Shown here in pieces: positions 49,591 through 61,317 of a stretch of 64,000 bases of DNA. The DNA is from Cannabis sativa (lineage: Eukaryota > Streptophyta > Magnoliopsida > Rosales > Cannabaceae). Within the stretch, counting starts at the first letter, position 1, and the number at the start of each line of letters is the position of its first letter. The DNA lies in contig NC_083609.1 of the NCBI RefSeq assembly GCF_029168945.1, forward strand, positions 22,937,501-23,001,500, read 5' to 3'. A program made the position numbers and the translations under genes. The notes under the pieces were generated by a model that saw nothing but the letters and a program-made list of their open reading frames with translations, did no database searches and was not told the origin of the DNA.

Positions 49591-50213
49591 TCGCCAAGAG
49601 ATACTTTATGCTCTTTGGCATGAGCTGTGTTGGGCACATCCCAAAGTAAGCAGCAATGTCTAGAAAATACTGGTGGAGCGGCGGCACTGCCCCATGTTTA
49701 ATGTGGCGCCCACACCATGCCAACCAATCCAAAGGGGGCCTGTGCGCCCTACAGTTTCTCCAGGAATCTCACAATGGACACCCCATATTAAGCCACTAGT
49801 AAGGATCTTATGAAAGGCCTCATCGGAGAGAGTATAAGTAGGCGAAACCCACCTTGCTTTACGCAGTTTCCCATCCAGTATCTCCAGCTCAGGAGATTTC
49901 TCTAGGACATGGCCCAATCCTAGCTCTAAAGGTCCGCCGAGTCCGTTTAGTGGATTACCTTTGGCGTTATAATGGACTAAAGGAAGGCCAAGGAGGACAA
50001 AACAAGTCCTATACCTCCTCTTCCTGACTAGAGAACCTCCTCCAACTCAAATTCTGCATCGGAACTCCCAGTCTCTGAATCCATCTCTGGCTCAGCCTCG
50101 ACAAGGGGCTGGGCAGTCTCCCCCTCCACTCTAACTCAACCCCTTGTGGCCACCATGGCCACATGAGGATAATACGGGGGCACCTTGTGCATAGTCTGTT
50201 TCGTTCTTGCCAT
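49591..50213 (-). pseudogene. Unassigned retroelement ORF remnant starting MARTKQT
   Basis: One - strand frame opens at 50213 with MARTKQTMHKVPP, meets stops, and continues with an acidic stretch (EAEPEMDSETGSSDAEFE). A downstream frame (49917-49660) has LEKSPELEILDGKLRKARWV and SDEAFHKILTSGLIWGVH. Another (49732-49600) has HQYFLDIAAYFGMCPTQL and LFFLYRELGW-like text, a pattern I associate with plant gag/mobile-domain proteins. It joins the gypsy integrase remnant abruptly near 49590. Function is not known. Confidence 0.5.
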
Positions 50214-51467
50214 AAGTATGAGGTAAACAAGAGACCTACATAGCTATCACCTCCCCAATTCAACACCCAACACTACTTGCATGGAAGAAATAAGAGGAGG
50301 TGAGCAACCTGACAAAGCTACAAATATATTCAAGTCAACAGTACCCATGGGTACCTTTCAGGTAAAGTAAAGTGTACAAGGTCAACCAACAACCACGTAC
50401 CGTCTTAGGTACAGTTACTAAGACATACAATAAGTCCTAAGTTGTACGATTGACTATAATGGATTCATTACCTAGCCTTATACAGAGTCTCCAAGAGAAA
50501 CTATGCATAAAGCCACAGTTGTATATGCCTCCAAAGCCTTCATGAGACACTAGCTGAGGTCAAAAGAGGGAGAAAATTAGCTGCCCACTTGGAGCCTTGG
50601 CCTCGGCCGGCCAGGGTTCCAGGTCCTAGTGGCTGGCCAGACTCCAAGAATCAACCTAGTGGCCTGCTAGGAACCCTAGCTCTAGGCATAGGCCAGCCAG
50701 CCTAGGGACACAGTCCCCATGGCCGGCTAGACCCCATGAAGGACACCTATGGCCGGCCAGGTTTCAAACAAAGCCTCCTTTTTGGCCAACATTTGCATGG
50801 ATCAAAACACATGTTTTTTTTTAAGAGCTCAAACATGTTCTTCGTGACTCAAAAAGCCAAGAATCACCACGAAGGTTAGATTTATTTATTTTTCGTCTAG
50901 AAATCACACATTGTCTATCCTAAGGCTATCATGCGAATCAAAATATCGAATGGACTACAATCTAACGTCTGAATCAAAGCATGATCAAACCAAGAAATAA
51001 TGTTCATGTATTCATGGAAAAATCAATCAAACCAAGTGAAATAGCAGGAATAATAAGCTTACCCACTACAAAATTTCGGTGGAGAAGAAGGTGGGAAGCT
51101 TGGACTGTTAAAATAGCGCAAAAATCTCGAGAAGAATAGTGCTTGTGGGTTTGGCCACCTAGAGAGAATGAGGAACTTTTTCTAGAGTAAATTTCTAGTG
51201 AGAGAAAGTAAAAGTGAAAAAAGGGTTTTCCCCCAAAAATTCACGTATGTAGTACATGTGGCCTCTTTTTCTCACTTACCTTACCAACACATTATAAAGG
51301 CAACTAAAGCAGTTATTTCTCTACTGCAATGAGATCAGACAGTCAAGACAAAGTGCTTCAACAAGCATATCAACTTTTATTCAGCAAAGGTAACAACAAT
51401 CCCAACAACATCAATACAGCTGGTAAAGTCCCTATCCGTACAGACGTTTGCACAGGGACATGGGGTG
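50214..51467. other. Non-coding stretch with degenerate GGCCGGCCAG repeats
   Basis: From 50590 to 50765, variants of GGCCGGCCAG/GGCTGGCCAG recur six or more times at irregular spacing. The rest holds no ORF and no transposon terminus I can name. Given its place, it may be a retroelement leader. Confidence 0.45.
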
Positions 51468-54172
51468 AAAATATTATCCCAATTTTATTCTCATGACGTG
51501 GCATGCTTACGTGGACAGAACTAGTGCCACGTGGTAGTACAACTCACTAAGAAAAGGCAAAGTCAGCACCTGAACAAATGAAGATCCCGACATTCAAACG
51601 AGGATCAAGTGACAGACAAGCTCCTTCTTAGGAGTTGGCCAGCCATCCCTGGCTGGCCTTATGGCCGGCCAACCTTGGGACAGCACCATGGCCGGCCAGC
51701 CCGGCCTCCGTAGGGGCCTGGCCAGCCAAGGAGTGCACTGCAGGCTTTGCTAGACACCTCTACATGTGGACAATAGGTATGGGCTACAAATTAGGCACTA
51801 AAAGCCCAACAAAATGGCTGAATAATATCTAGAATCAAGGACACTTTGGTCTTTTATAAATATCTAACAAACCATATGGATACTAAGGGATTTGAATTGT
51901 AAACCTAGAGTTTTAGGTTTCCTATATAAAGGCCTTAACCTTAGGCTGAAAATCTAAGTTGTCTTTAAGCTGGAAACCTGATCTTAAACTCTAAGTGTTT
52001 GATAAACTCTCTCTCTTCTTCACTTTCTCTCTCACACACCTACCCTAGTACTTCTCAACACTTGAGCTTTGCCAGTATTGATTCATACCTAGTAATCCTA
52101 AGGGTACTATAGCGTATCCTACACATAGTGATCTAGATAGTAATTCCCTCAGTATAAATACAACTAAAAAGGGAGTAGGTCATTATCTGCTATCACAAGG
52201 GGGCTGTGTTGGAAATAATTTACCAAGATCTAGATTTACTACCAAGTATGTTTCATTAACATCCTAATATGAATGTTAAAACAATGAAATAAACACATAA
52301 GAGTTTAAGAAAACCTTACATTTGGTGCAGCGGAACATAATGACTCCTTCCATTTAGATCTCTAGCCCTTGATTCCTTTCTGTAGCAGAGCATTATCAAG
52401 ATCTGAATCTGGATCTCTTTCTCTCCTTCTTTGATGTTGATTTTCCATAGTCTTACATACTATGATTGAGGTACCACTTGATGTGTGTGGGTACTACTCT
52501 ATCACTCAAGGGTTTTGAAATTGTAGAGAGGAAAAGAGAGAGAAAGTGGTGTGTAGGCTTTTTCTGAAAGAAACAAATGTGCAAAGTTATGAGTTTCATG
52601 AAGCCAATACTTTCTATTTATAGAACGCCCTCTAGGTTTAGGTTAGAATTGTGTGGCATTAAAATAATGGAAAATTAAATGGTAAAAACCTATGCATAGT
52701 GGGCGGCCAGAATAGGAAAGTGGGCCTCACTTTGAACCTTTTCCATTTTGTTATTTCTCATTCCCATTTTCTCAAAAATGTTAATTTTCCAATTTAACCA
52801 TTTAAATGCAAATTCTAATTATTTAATAACTTAAGAATAATTATTAAATAATATTGCCATTTAATATATTTATTAATTTAGACATATAAAGTATCTTAAT
52901 TAATAAATAAACCTAGAATCTCTTTTCTTTACAATTTCGCCCTTGCTTAGTGAAAATTCATAAAGTAGACATAGTCTAACTTTTAGAATTATAATTGATT
53001 AATTAAAATCAATTAACTGAGTCTTACAAGCAGTATGGTCTCAACTAGTATGGGGACCATGGGTCTATATAACCGAGCTTCCAATAAGTCGAACCGAATT
53101 TACCAAGTAAATTCTCTAACTTATTAATTCCTTATTGAATCCACTCTTAGAACTTGGAATTGCACTCTCAGTCATATAGAACGCTCTATATGTTCCACGA
53201 TATAGATACGTCATTAGTTATCCATTGTTATAATCCTAATTTGATCAATGATCCTCTATATAGATGATTTATACTGTAAAGGGATTAAATTACCGTAACA
53301 CCCTACAATGTATTTTATCCTTAAAACACTTAACCCTGTATAAATGATATTTCAGCTAAGTGAAATGAGTACTCCACTATTTATTTTCGTTTGGTTAAGC
53401 TCGAAGGAAATCATCCTTTACTTTCTATTCGCCAGATAGAAGCTATAGATTCCATATTTATGTTAGCGCTCCCACTCAATTGCACTACCGTGTTCCCAAA
53501 ATATACGTATCATCCTGACCCAAAAGTAGGCTTAACTAACAAATCAAAGAACACGAATAACACTCTTGAGATTGAACATAATCATATTAGGATTAAGATC
53601 ATTTGATCTAGGATCAACATGTGATATTGAATTGAATAGATATTACGGTAAATTCTAATATATCTAATCAAAGTTCAATATCGGTCCCTTCCGATGTATA
53701 CTCCATACATCCGATACTGGTAAACTTTGCCAATGTCCTGGAAAGGACATAACACTTTTCCAAGGTGTAAGAATACCTATCGCTGATTATACCATGTCAG
53801 TCTAAATCCAGTGTTCTGACAAATCAGGGAATAAACTGTCGAACATATAATTAAGATTATATTCCGCTGTGCTGACAACACTATAATCTTTAACAAATTC
53901 ATATGTTCTGGACTTAAATAGAATTCATACATTATATATATAATCATGAAATAAATCATGTGAACCATGCAACATAAAATATTATTTCTGATCTTTATTA
54001 ATAAGTAAATCTGATTATATTGAAATGGGTTTTATTTAATGCACAAAACCCAATAGGCCGAACCACTATGACAAATCTTATTGTCTATTACTTTTTATTC
54101 TTATTTGTGCAAATACGTGGCAAGCATCAGATTTGTACGATCTCGCTGTCGGTTGATTACTATTTAAGGTCA
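51468..54172 (+). mobile_element. LTR-like repeat family A, copy 2, interrupted by a copia solo LTR
   Basis: The arms 51468-52208 and 54056-54172 align with the family A copy at 5532-12563: CTCATGACGTGGCATGCTTA near the left, a TATA box CCTATATAAAGG near 51921, a CT-rich leader at 52010-52040, TATAAATACAACTAAA at 52155, ACAAGGGGG next to the insertion, and GGTCAA at the right end. Net length is about 0.85 kb. Ends and class are tentative. Confidence 0.5.
52209..54055 (-). mobile_element. Solo LTR of Ty1/copia family 1 (minus strand)
   Basis: It starts TGTTGGAAATAATTTACC and ends GCACAAAACCCAATA (a mutated CCCAACA end), 1847 bp. The flanks GGCTG (52204-52208) and GGCCG (54056-54060) form a target duplication with one change; the uninterrupted family A copy at 12452 reads GGCCG. 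The small frames at 53391-53606 and 53777-53968 fall inside the LTR and are not genes. Confidence 0.88.
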
Positions 54173-55790
54173 ACAATAATAAAAATATTCAATAAAAAAA
54201 AATATGTGTAATTTCTATTTTAATATAAATTTATTAGTTTTGTCAAATGCAAATTAATATGAAAGTTGTAATTAATTTCTACCATCATATTATTATGTAA
54301 TTATATATTAAAAGTGAAAATAAGTCATATAATTATAAATGAATACTCTAAATGTATTATTGTTCGGGTCTTCATTTATTAAATAATAATAAAAAAAATA
54401 AAAAAGTTGTAATAAGTTATAAGAATTTGAAAAAAAAATATAAGAGAGATTGAAAAATAATAATTATTTAGAAGATAATTATGTGATGGTTTAATACACG
54501 TGTATATATATAAATGGGGAGTTTTATTTGCATCCTAAAAATTTATAAAGACATTTTATTTTATATAAAATATATATCTTGAATTTATGCTATTTTTTTT
54601 TTTAAAAAAAAATGGAGATTTTTTATTTTTATAGCTTTTAAAGTATAAGTTTACAAAAATATTACTTTTTCTAAAAGAAAGTTATTTTATAGGAAAATTT
54701 TTGAAAAAATAAAAAAAATCAACATAAGGTACCTAATTACCATTACCTTATTTTCTATATTTTTCAACTTTTTCTTTAATTTTCCAATAAATTAACATTT
54801 TTTTTAAAAAGCCATATTTTGCACAAAAATATTAAAACCCATAAAATTTATAATTTCATCTAAAAAAATTCTTCCTTTGAATATTTTCAAAAGATATGCC
54901 AAGAAAATAAAAAATAAATTATATTTTAAATATTATAAAAAAAAAATTATGAAATTTTATTAGAAAAAAAATTATACATGATTTAGGAAAAAAATTAGGA
55001 TATAATATAATTAAAATAGGCAAAGAAATTAACACAAAATAGTGTGAAAAATATTTTTTTTTTAAATATTAAGACTAATTTTCTTAAATTAATTTAAGTT
55101 TATTTTTTTTAATATTAGGGTGCATTTATAATTTTGTGCAGTGGAAATAAAATTTTCCTATAAATATAAGGCAAGTTACACAAATATGATATTATAAATA
55201 AATTTTTTTAAAAAAATTATAAATTTCTCACTTTCAATTTATGTTTATATATATATTTGAAAAATTATAATTAATAAAATAAATATGATATTAAAACTGT
55301 ATGTTTCAAATATGATTCAAACTGCGCAAAGTAAGATTTTATTTCTAAGTTTATAAAATATTCTAAGAGCACTCATAACAAGTAAGTTAAAATAGATAAG
55401 AAGCATAAATTTAACTAAAAATGTTCAAAATGCCACTACATCAAGTGAGGAATAATATCTCAAACTTTTAATTCACAATTTTTATTAGCTAAATGTAGCT
55501 CAATGAATAGTTGTAAGCTAAATATATTTTAAATTTTTTTAATTTTTTTATTATTTTAATTAACATTTTTATTCTTTTTTGACTTTTGTTTGTCCCATAT
55601 TTTGTTTTAGTTAATAAACATATATATATATATAAATAATATTTAAATGATATACAGAAGAAATTATAAAAAAGTTTATGTATGGTATAATATAAAGTGT
55701 GAGATAAAACAAAAAAAAAAAAATAGAAAAGTGCTCTAAATAAGTATAATGTATACTGTCACATTGGTAGAAATAAATAGAGAACGTTTG
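54173..55790. other. AT-rich intergenic DNA, no gene seen
   Basis: Long A and T runs, (AT)n at about 55619-55632 and no coding frame. No transposon terminus was recognised. Confidence 0.55.
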
Positions 55791-55794
55791 AGGG

Positions 55795-56600
55795 AATATG
55801 TGAGAAGGTCAGGAAGCGTGTTCGAGGGTGGAAACAGAGTTTTTCTTTTGCTGGTGGAAGAGAGGTACTTATCAAATCTATCTCCAAGCTATCCCAATTT
55901 ATATGATGAGTGTCTTTAAGCTTCTTATGGTAACCTGTAAAAAATTAAAGTCTATTGTACGACAATTCTGGTGGGATTCGAATGGCAATCAAAGGAAGAT
56001 TTCTTAGGTGAAATGGAAAACGGCGTGTTAGCCTAAGGTGATGGGTGGACTTGGATTTTGGGATTTTTAAATTTTAATCAAGATCTTTTGGCTAAACAAG
56101 TGTGGAGACTACTACTACACCCAAAGTCATTGCTTGCTAGAATTCTGAAACATAAGTATTTTCTAAATTGCTCTATCCTAGAAGCCACTAATAAGGAGGA
56201 CTTATCTCATCTTTGGTCAAGTTTGATTTGGGGATTGGGTTTGCTTAAATGTGGTCTTCGGAGATCCATTGGATGGAGCACAAGTGTGGGCATCCAAAGA
56301 CCCATCACTCCCGCATCTGAGGTCTTTTCAACCAATCACGAGGAGGATTAATGATGATTTTTGGGTGAGTGAATTTATTCTTCCATCTGGTACATGAGAT
56401 GTGGAGAAGCTTAAACATGTTTTGTTGCTTATGGATGTATGTCTAGTCTATTAGCAAGGTGAAAAGACAGATGATGGTTGGTGTTGGCACTATGATCAGG
56501 ATGGAGTTTATAATGTTAACAGTGACCACTCATTGGCGTGGCCGCTTTAGGTCGATGAGGGAGCAGTAGACTCATCCAGGTTGATTCATAGTAGAATGGA
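55795..56600 (+). pseudogene. LINE reverse-transcriptase remnant
   Basis: Shifted + strand frames give a LINE RT C-terminal region: WKQSFSFAGGREVLIKS near 55840, an FWWD-like block near 55965, GFLNFNQDLLAKQVWRLL (about 56060-56110) and LARILKHKYF. The text near 56355-56430 (FWVSEFILPSGTWD) continues the family pattern. Several stops and shifts make it dead. It ends where the SIRE-like LTR begins. Confidence 0.72.
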
Positions 56601-56616
56601 GTATGGAATCTTTCCA

Positions 56617-57836
56617 TGCTGAAATTCCGTATTTTAATATTCCCAGTTTAATTATTTAATTAAGTGATTAATTAAATGCGGAATAATGAAACGGGTACTG
56701 AAAACAGTTTTTCCGTAGTTACAGAATACAACTTTGTAACTCCAGAGAAATCCAGAAAAACAAACAGTGCATAAAAGTAAAAACACACAAGATTTTTTAA
56801 CGTGGTTTCAACAATTCTTTCAGATTGTTACTAGTCCACGAGGCCACGCCCAAAGATAAGATTCATTAGATCAGTATCAAAAATACAAAGTAATTGACTT
56901 ATGCATAAATAGACTCCCTCTTATTGTATGCCGCAAGCTTGATGTATTCCACCTACTAACCGAATCTTGATAAAACTCCAAGAGCTCGAACTCCTTTCGA
57001 TCACCTTGAAGAGTGCTTGAATCCTCCTGATTCAAGGCTTAAAGGCTATCTCCCGAAAGCCTATACAACCATCTCCCAAAGGTTGTGTGCTTGTATCATC
57101 CCGATGCAAGACTTCAAAAGCAATCTCACGAAAGCTTGTAAAACCCTTCTCCCGAAGGTGTGCTTGTATCCTCCCGATGCAAGACTTCAAAAGCAATCTC
57201 CCGAAAGCTTGTAAATACCCTTCTCCCGAAGGTGCACTGATGTTCTTCTTCGTTGTAGACTTGAATACAGACTCAAGACAATACAAATAGCAAATAAACA
57301 GAGTAAGAGTCGAACAACTTGTCTCTACATAACAACGACACTCTTTCCTTAAGATATGAAAGTGAATGAAAGAGATGCAAAACCTAGCTGCTATAAGATG
57401 TATTTATAATGAATATACATCTTATTGACAACTTACATTCGGTTTGAACAAGACCTCAGTCCACTAGAAACTTCCCTAAAATAATTCTTCAATCAGTCCA
57501 GGAATTTCCGTTTCTGTACCTACAGAATCGTGGGCAGTAACTACAACTTTCCTTTTATAGAAAAGGAAAGTTTAGCTCCGGTTTTCTCTTCAAGAAATCT
57601 GATCTGAGAAAATGGAAACTCAACAAAGGATTAGATTATACATCTGGTTAGATAAAAACGAAATGGGTAACCAAACTTACCATTTTTACCTTTTTTCCAA
57701 ATTAGGAAAGCTAGACAACTTTCCTTCCAAGTTTGAATACACAAAATAGGAAACCATATTAATACATACCAGCCGAAATTAATAGAAAATAATAAAATAT
57801 TTTTGTCAATTAAATATACTAAAAATGGAATTAACA
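56617..57836 (-). repeat. 3' LTR of the SIRE-like element
   Basis: On the - strand it runs from TGTTAATTCCATTTTTAG to GGAATTTCAGCA, 1220 bp. It carries the hairpin array at 57013-57234. The neighbouring 5 bp at the outer side are TTCCA; the matching flank is off the window. Confidence 0.8.
57013..57234. repeat. Three tandem 74-bp units, each with three short hairpins
   Basis: GTGCTTG starts the units at 57013, 57087 and 57160. In unit 1 the dyads are CTTGAATC-ctcct-GATTCAAG, AGGCT-atctcccgaa-AGCCT and ACAACC-atctcccaaa-GGTTGT. Units 2 and 3 keep the same layout with weaker stems. The loop text CTCCCGAA or close variants recurs in most of them. Small ORFs on both strands here are by-products of the repeat. 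Confidence 0.82.
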
Positions 57837-57849
57837 ATCTCCCCCTTTG
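57837..57849 (-). other. Polypurine tract of the SIRE-like element
   Basis: On the - strand, AAAGGGGGAGAT directly precedes the 3' LTR start TGTTAATT. Confidence 0.85.
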
Positions 57850-58209
57850 ATACTTTGATTGACAAAACATTTTATTATGAGAAAACCTGCATCAAGTGTT
57901 AGAAACCAAAGCAAATAGCTTCTTAAAGATAAAAGAGTATATAAAATACTCCCCCTGCATGGAAGCACTCTAACACATAAAACATATAACTTTTTTTTGG
58001 ACGGAAAAGCTTACAAACCAAAAACACAGCAACTTTTTAAACGGAAAAGTGCACAAACCACAAACAAGCAACTCCCCCTAAAACCAAGGGACCAGAGTTG
58101 TAACATAGAATCCAAAAAAATAATACTACTCCTCCTTTTTGTCTATCAAGGAGCCAAAGATAACATACATTAATAAAAAGCAAGAGATAAAAATTTGAAC
58201 AACTTATTC

Positions 58210-59874
58210 ATCATCATAGGGTCGGAAGTATTTCATGATGCTGTCCATCTTCCTAAGAAGCAAGGCCTGACTTGTCTCCATTCTTCCCAAACACAAATTG
58301 AATTCTGCCATTTCTGTAGGAGCAGAAGTTGAAGCAGATGCAGCAGCAGGATCATTTATAATACCAGGGGAAGCAGACCGAGCCTTTCTTTGAGCAGCTT
58401 TTTCTTGAGGAGGCTTCTTAGGAATTTCACAGGCATCTCAATTGATTCATTCTCAAGAATCAATTCCTCTTGATCAGATAAAATCTTATAGATTAAATGA
58501 GAAAAAATAAGATTGAGCCTAGGTTTCTTGCCCTTTCAAAGAGAAACAATTTGCTCCCAAATCATGTCAGCCAAATCAATTTTAGCACCAATTGAAACTT
58601 TATACAAAAAGAAAGCAAGTTCATTTGAAACATTTACTGGATTGGAGCAAGGATACCAATTGGATAGGGAAACCTCATGAGAGCAGCTTGTTGATATGTG
58701 AGTTGAGACATATGAATGGTGTCGGAGAGTTCAACATCATTATCACCAGTGAGATAACCGAACACCTTTTGACGATCAAACTCCACATCAATTGGCTCAA
58801 TTCCCATAGGCAGATTGAGGGCTTCAGCCACATCCTTCACAGTAAAGGAATACCAGTGTCCTCTGACAAAAACTTTGCCAAACATGAAAGAGTCCTCATC
58901 GAGAAACTCATCAGTGATGTTAGCATAAAATTCCTTCACAATTCTATCCACATAGCCATCAAAAGCGATCAAGGTATCTACCCATTGTCTTTCTTTCAAC
59001 ATGTTATACACTCCAAAGGCTTATGAGCAATAACATTAAAAATTTTCTCCACAGTAAAATTTCTATTCTCATAGAATTTCATATCTCTAGCATGATCATT
59101 ATAACAAAAATAATGAGAGTGGGGCTTGAAGTTATCAAGAGAAATACCAGAGGGCTTCTTTCTTTTATGAGGAAGAACAGGATTTGGAGAGACAATGGGC
59201 CTTTTTCCTTTGTCCTTCTTTGGAACTACAGCAGGAACACGAACAGGTTCTGTAGTGACATGATCAGCCTCTGGTTCTTCACTCTCGGATGCAGAATCAT
59301 CAACAGCAGGTTGATCTTTGGGCACAAATTTTTCACTTGAATCGGACAAGCCCTCTGAATCATGATCCTCCTCACTTTCTTCTGGTTCAGAATCCGAGGA
59401 TGACACGGAAGGGGGATTCTCCTTGAGATTTTTGGCCTTTGAAGATGAAGAAACCACCTTTTTCCCTTTGGATACAATTTTAGGTTGAACCACTTCGAGC
59501 TTTTGAGGAGTGGAAACCTTGGACCTTGTTCGAGAACTCACCGTGGGCAAAGTCACCAAAGCTTTGTCGACATTAGGAGCACCATTCGAAGAAGAGGACT
59601 TCAACAATGTGTGATCGGATGAATGAGATTCATCATGATCACCAAACCCAGGTGTTGAAGAAGCAATTGGAGAAGCAACAACAGGTGGAGAGGCGAGATT
59701 GATCATTGATTTTAGAGCTTGGGCCTTCGATTTTCTGGCAGATTTCGTCGGAGCAGAGGACGAACCAAAATCTCCGGTTGCTGGTGCAGGCGGCGCAGGA
59801 GGGGAGATCGGAGATGCAGAGACAGAACCATGAGAGGGCTTCTTGGACGGTTGGGCATTCTTAGTTTTGGCCAT
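58210..59874 (-). pseudogene. Extra ORF of the SIRE-like element (plant transposon-protein-like domain)
   Basis: The first frame, 59874-58996, encodes 292 aa. It starts MAKTKNAQPSKK, followed by a long low-complexity region rich in Ser, Pro, Lys and Glu with basic clusters (KKDKGKRPIV, PHKRKKPSG). The fold-like part begins near residue 250 (FYENRNFTVEKIF). It continues after a frameshift near 59005 in frame 59011-58634: REFYANITDEF-like text (VKEFYANITDEF), VFVRGHWYSFTVKDVAEALN and SQLTYQQAALMRFPYPIG. It then shifts again near 58645 to ELAFFLYKVSIGAKIDLADM. This resembles the putative plant transposon protein domain (Pfam family recalled from memory). It is in sense with pol, downstream of RNase H. 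Confidence 0.65.
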
Positions 59875-59899
59875 CTCTTTGAAACCCTAGAACACAAAC

Positions 59900-61317
59900 A
59901 CTCTCACACTTTGAAAATAAAAATTAGACCTTTGAGAGAGAACAAAAAATAGAAAGACAAGAGAGAGTGGTGCTCGTGGGTGAATGGGTAGTTGAGAATA
60001 TATACACATGATTTTACTTACCCAAAATGAGAAAAATAACTGAAAAGGAAAGTAACTTCCTTACCTTTGAATCACGTGTGGAGAGAAAAGAGGAAACCAA
60101 AAAGGTTTTTCAAAAGATGGTCAATGTTTCCTTAAATGGAAAAGGAAACCAAATATCCCCACAAGATCTAAGTATTAAAGACCCCACCAAATCCGAAATT
60201 GCCACCAAAAAGGAAACCAAAAATAATTAATTATTTAAGAACAAGTTTCCTAAAAAACCAAAATAGGACCAAATCTCTAAAATTAAAGGAAACACAATAT
60301 AAAGAATACAATTAAACCATGTTTCCACAAATGAAAAAATAAAAGAAAATATTTACAAAAAATCAAAAAATATGCCCCCCTTTTTCTTTAATTTTTTCAA
60401 AAAATGCCTCCCGAAAAAAATTTTGCAAATAAAGGACAAGAGAACACAAAGAGACACATAAAGCACTAATCACCACTTAAGAGCAAAAAATAGTGTCTAA
60501 GAATATAATGAAACATAACAAGAATTTTTAAGAAAGATCAATTGACAAACTCGGTCACAACTATTTTTTTTTTATTTAAAAGACAGAAAAAGAAAATAAA
60601 CTTGATATTTTTGTAATTAAAATTCACAAAGTCCGCTTGTCTTTGTCCCTGATGAAAAAAATCAAACTCATAAGAATAGTCAGAAATTATTTTATAAAGC
60701 TAATTAAGTAATAGAATGAGGTCATACCGGTTACACAGGAAAAATTGACTTAGTCACCAAGAATATTAAAGTAAATCAAACAGTATGTAACAGCTTTATA
60801 ACACCATTTTCGAGGATAGAAAAGTTTTTACCACAAACTGTGTCAAGCATAAGTGTGTGAAAGTGTAAGCAGGGAACATTGCCCAATATGTCAAAAAGAC
60901 TTTTTCTGATAAATTGTAACCATAGGAGACGCTGTCACACTACCTCAATGGTAGCCCTTTTCAATGGTAGCGTATCTTCTACATAACTCCTAATTACATA
61001 GTTCCAACTTACTCAGAGATGGCTTTCACACATTGAGATAGGTAGCTCTATTCATCCAATGGAGCTTGAACACACAGTTTTTAAACATCATTATTCGAAA
61101 ATGGTAGCTTACATAACACTGTTTGATGAACCCCGAATATTCCTGTGAGGAGTGAACAATTTTCCTGACAAACCTGTATGACACCATAACATTACAACAT
61201 TAGCAATAAAATAATGACTTTAATTCTTATAAGGTTGAGATTTTCTTCTAGGACAAGGACAAGACATTATGAACTCTAAGACAACTCAAATATCAATGAT
61301 TAAGAAGAACAAAAACA
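59900..61317 (-). other. Spacer between RNase H and the extra ORF of the SIRE-like element
   Basis: About 1.4 kb, AT-rich and without coding frames in the element's sense. The + strand frame 60027-60230 is low complexity and not supported. Confidence 0.6.

Noticed and set aside
57017..57290. Overlapping ORFs on both strands with repeated Lys-Ser-Pro text
   Set aside because: They result from the 74-bp tandem hairpin units within the SIRE-like LTR.
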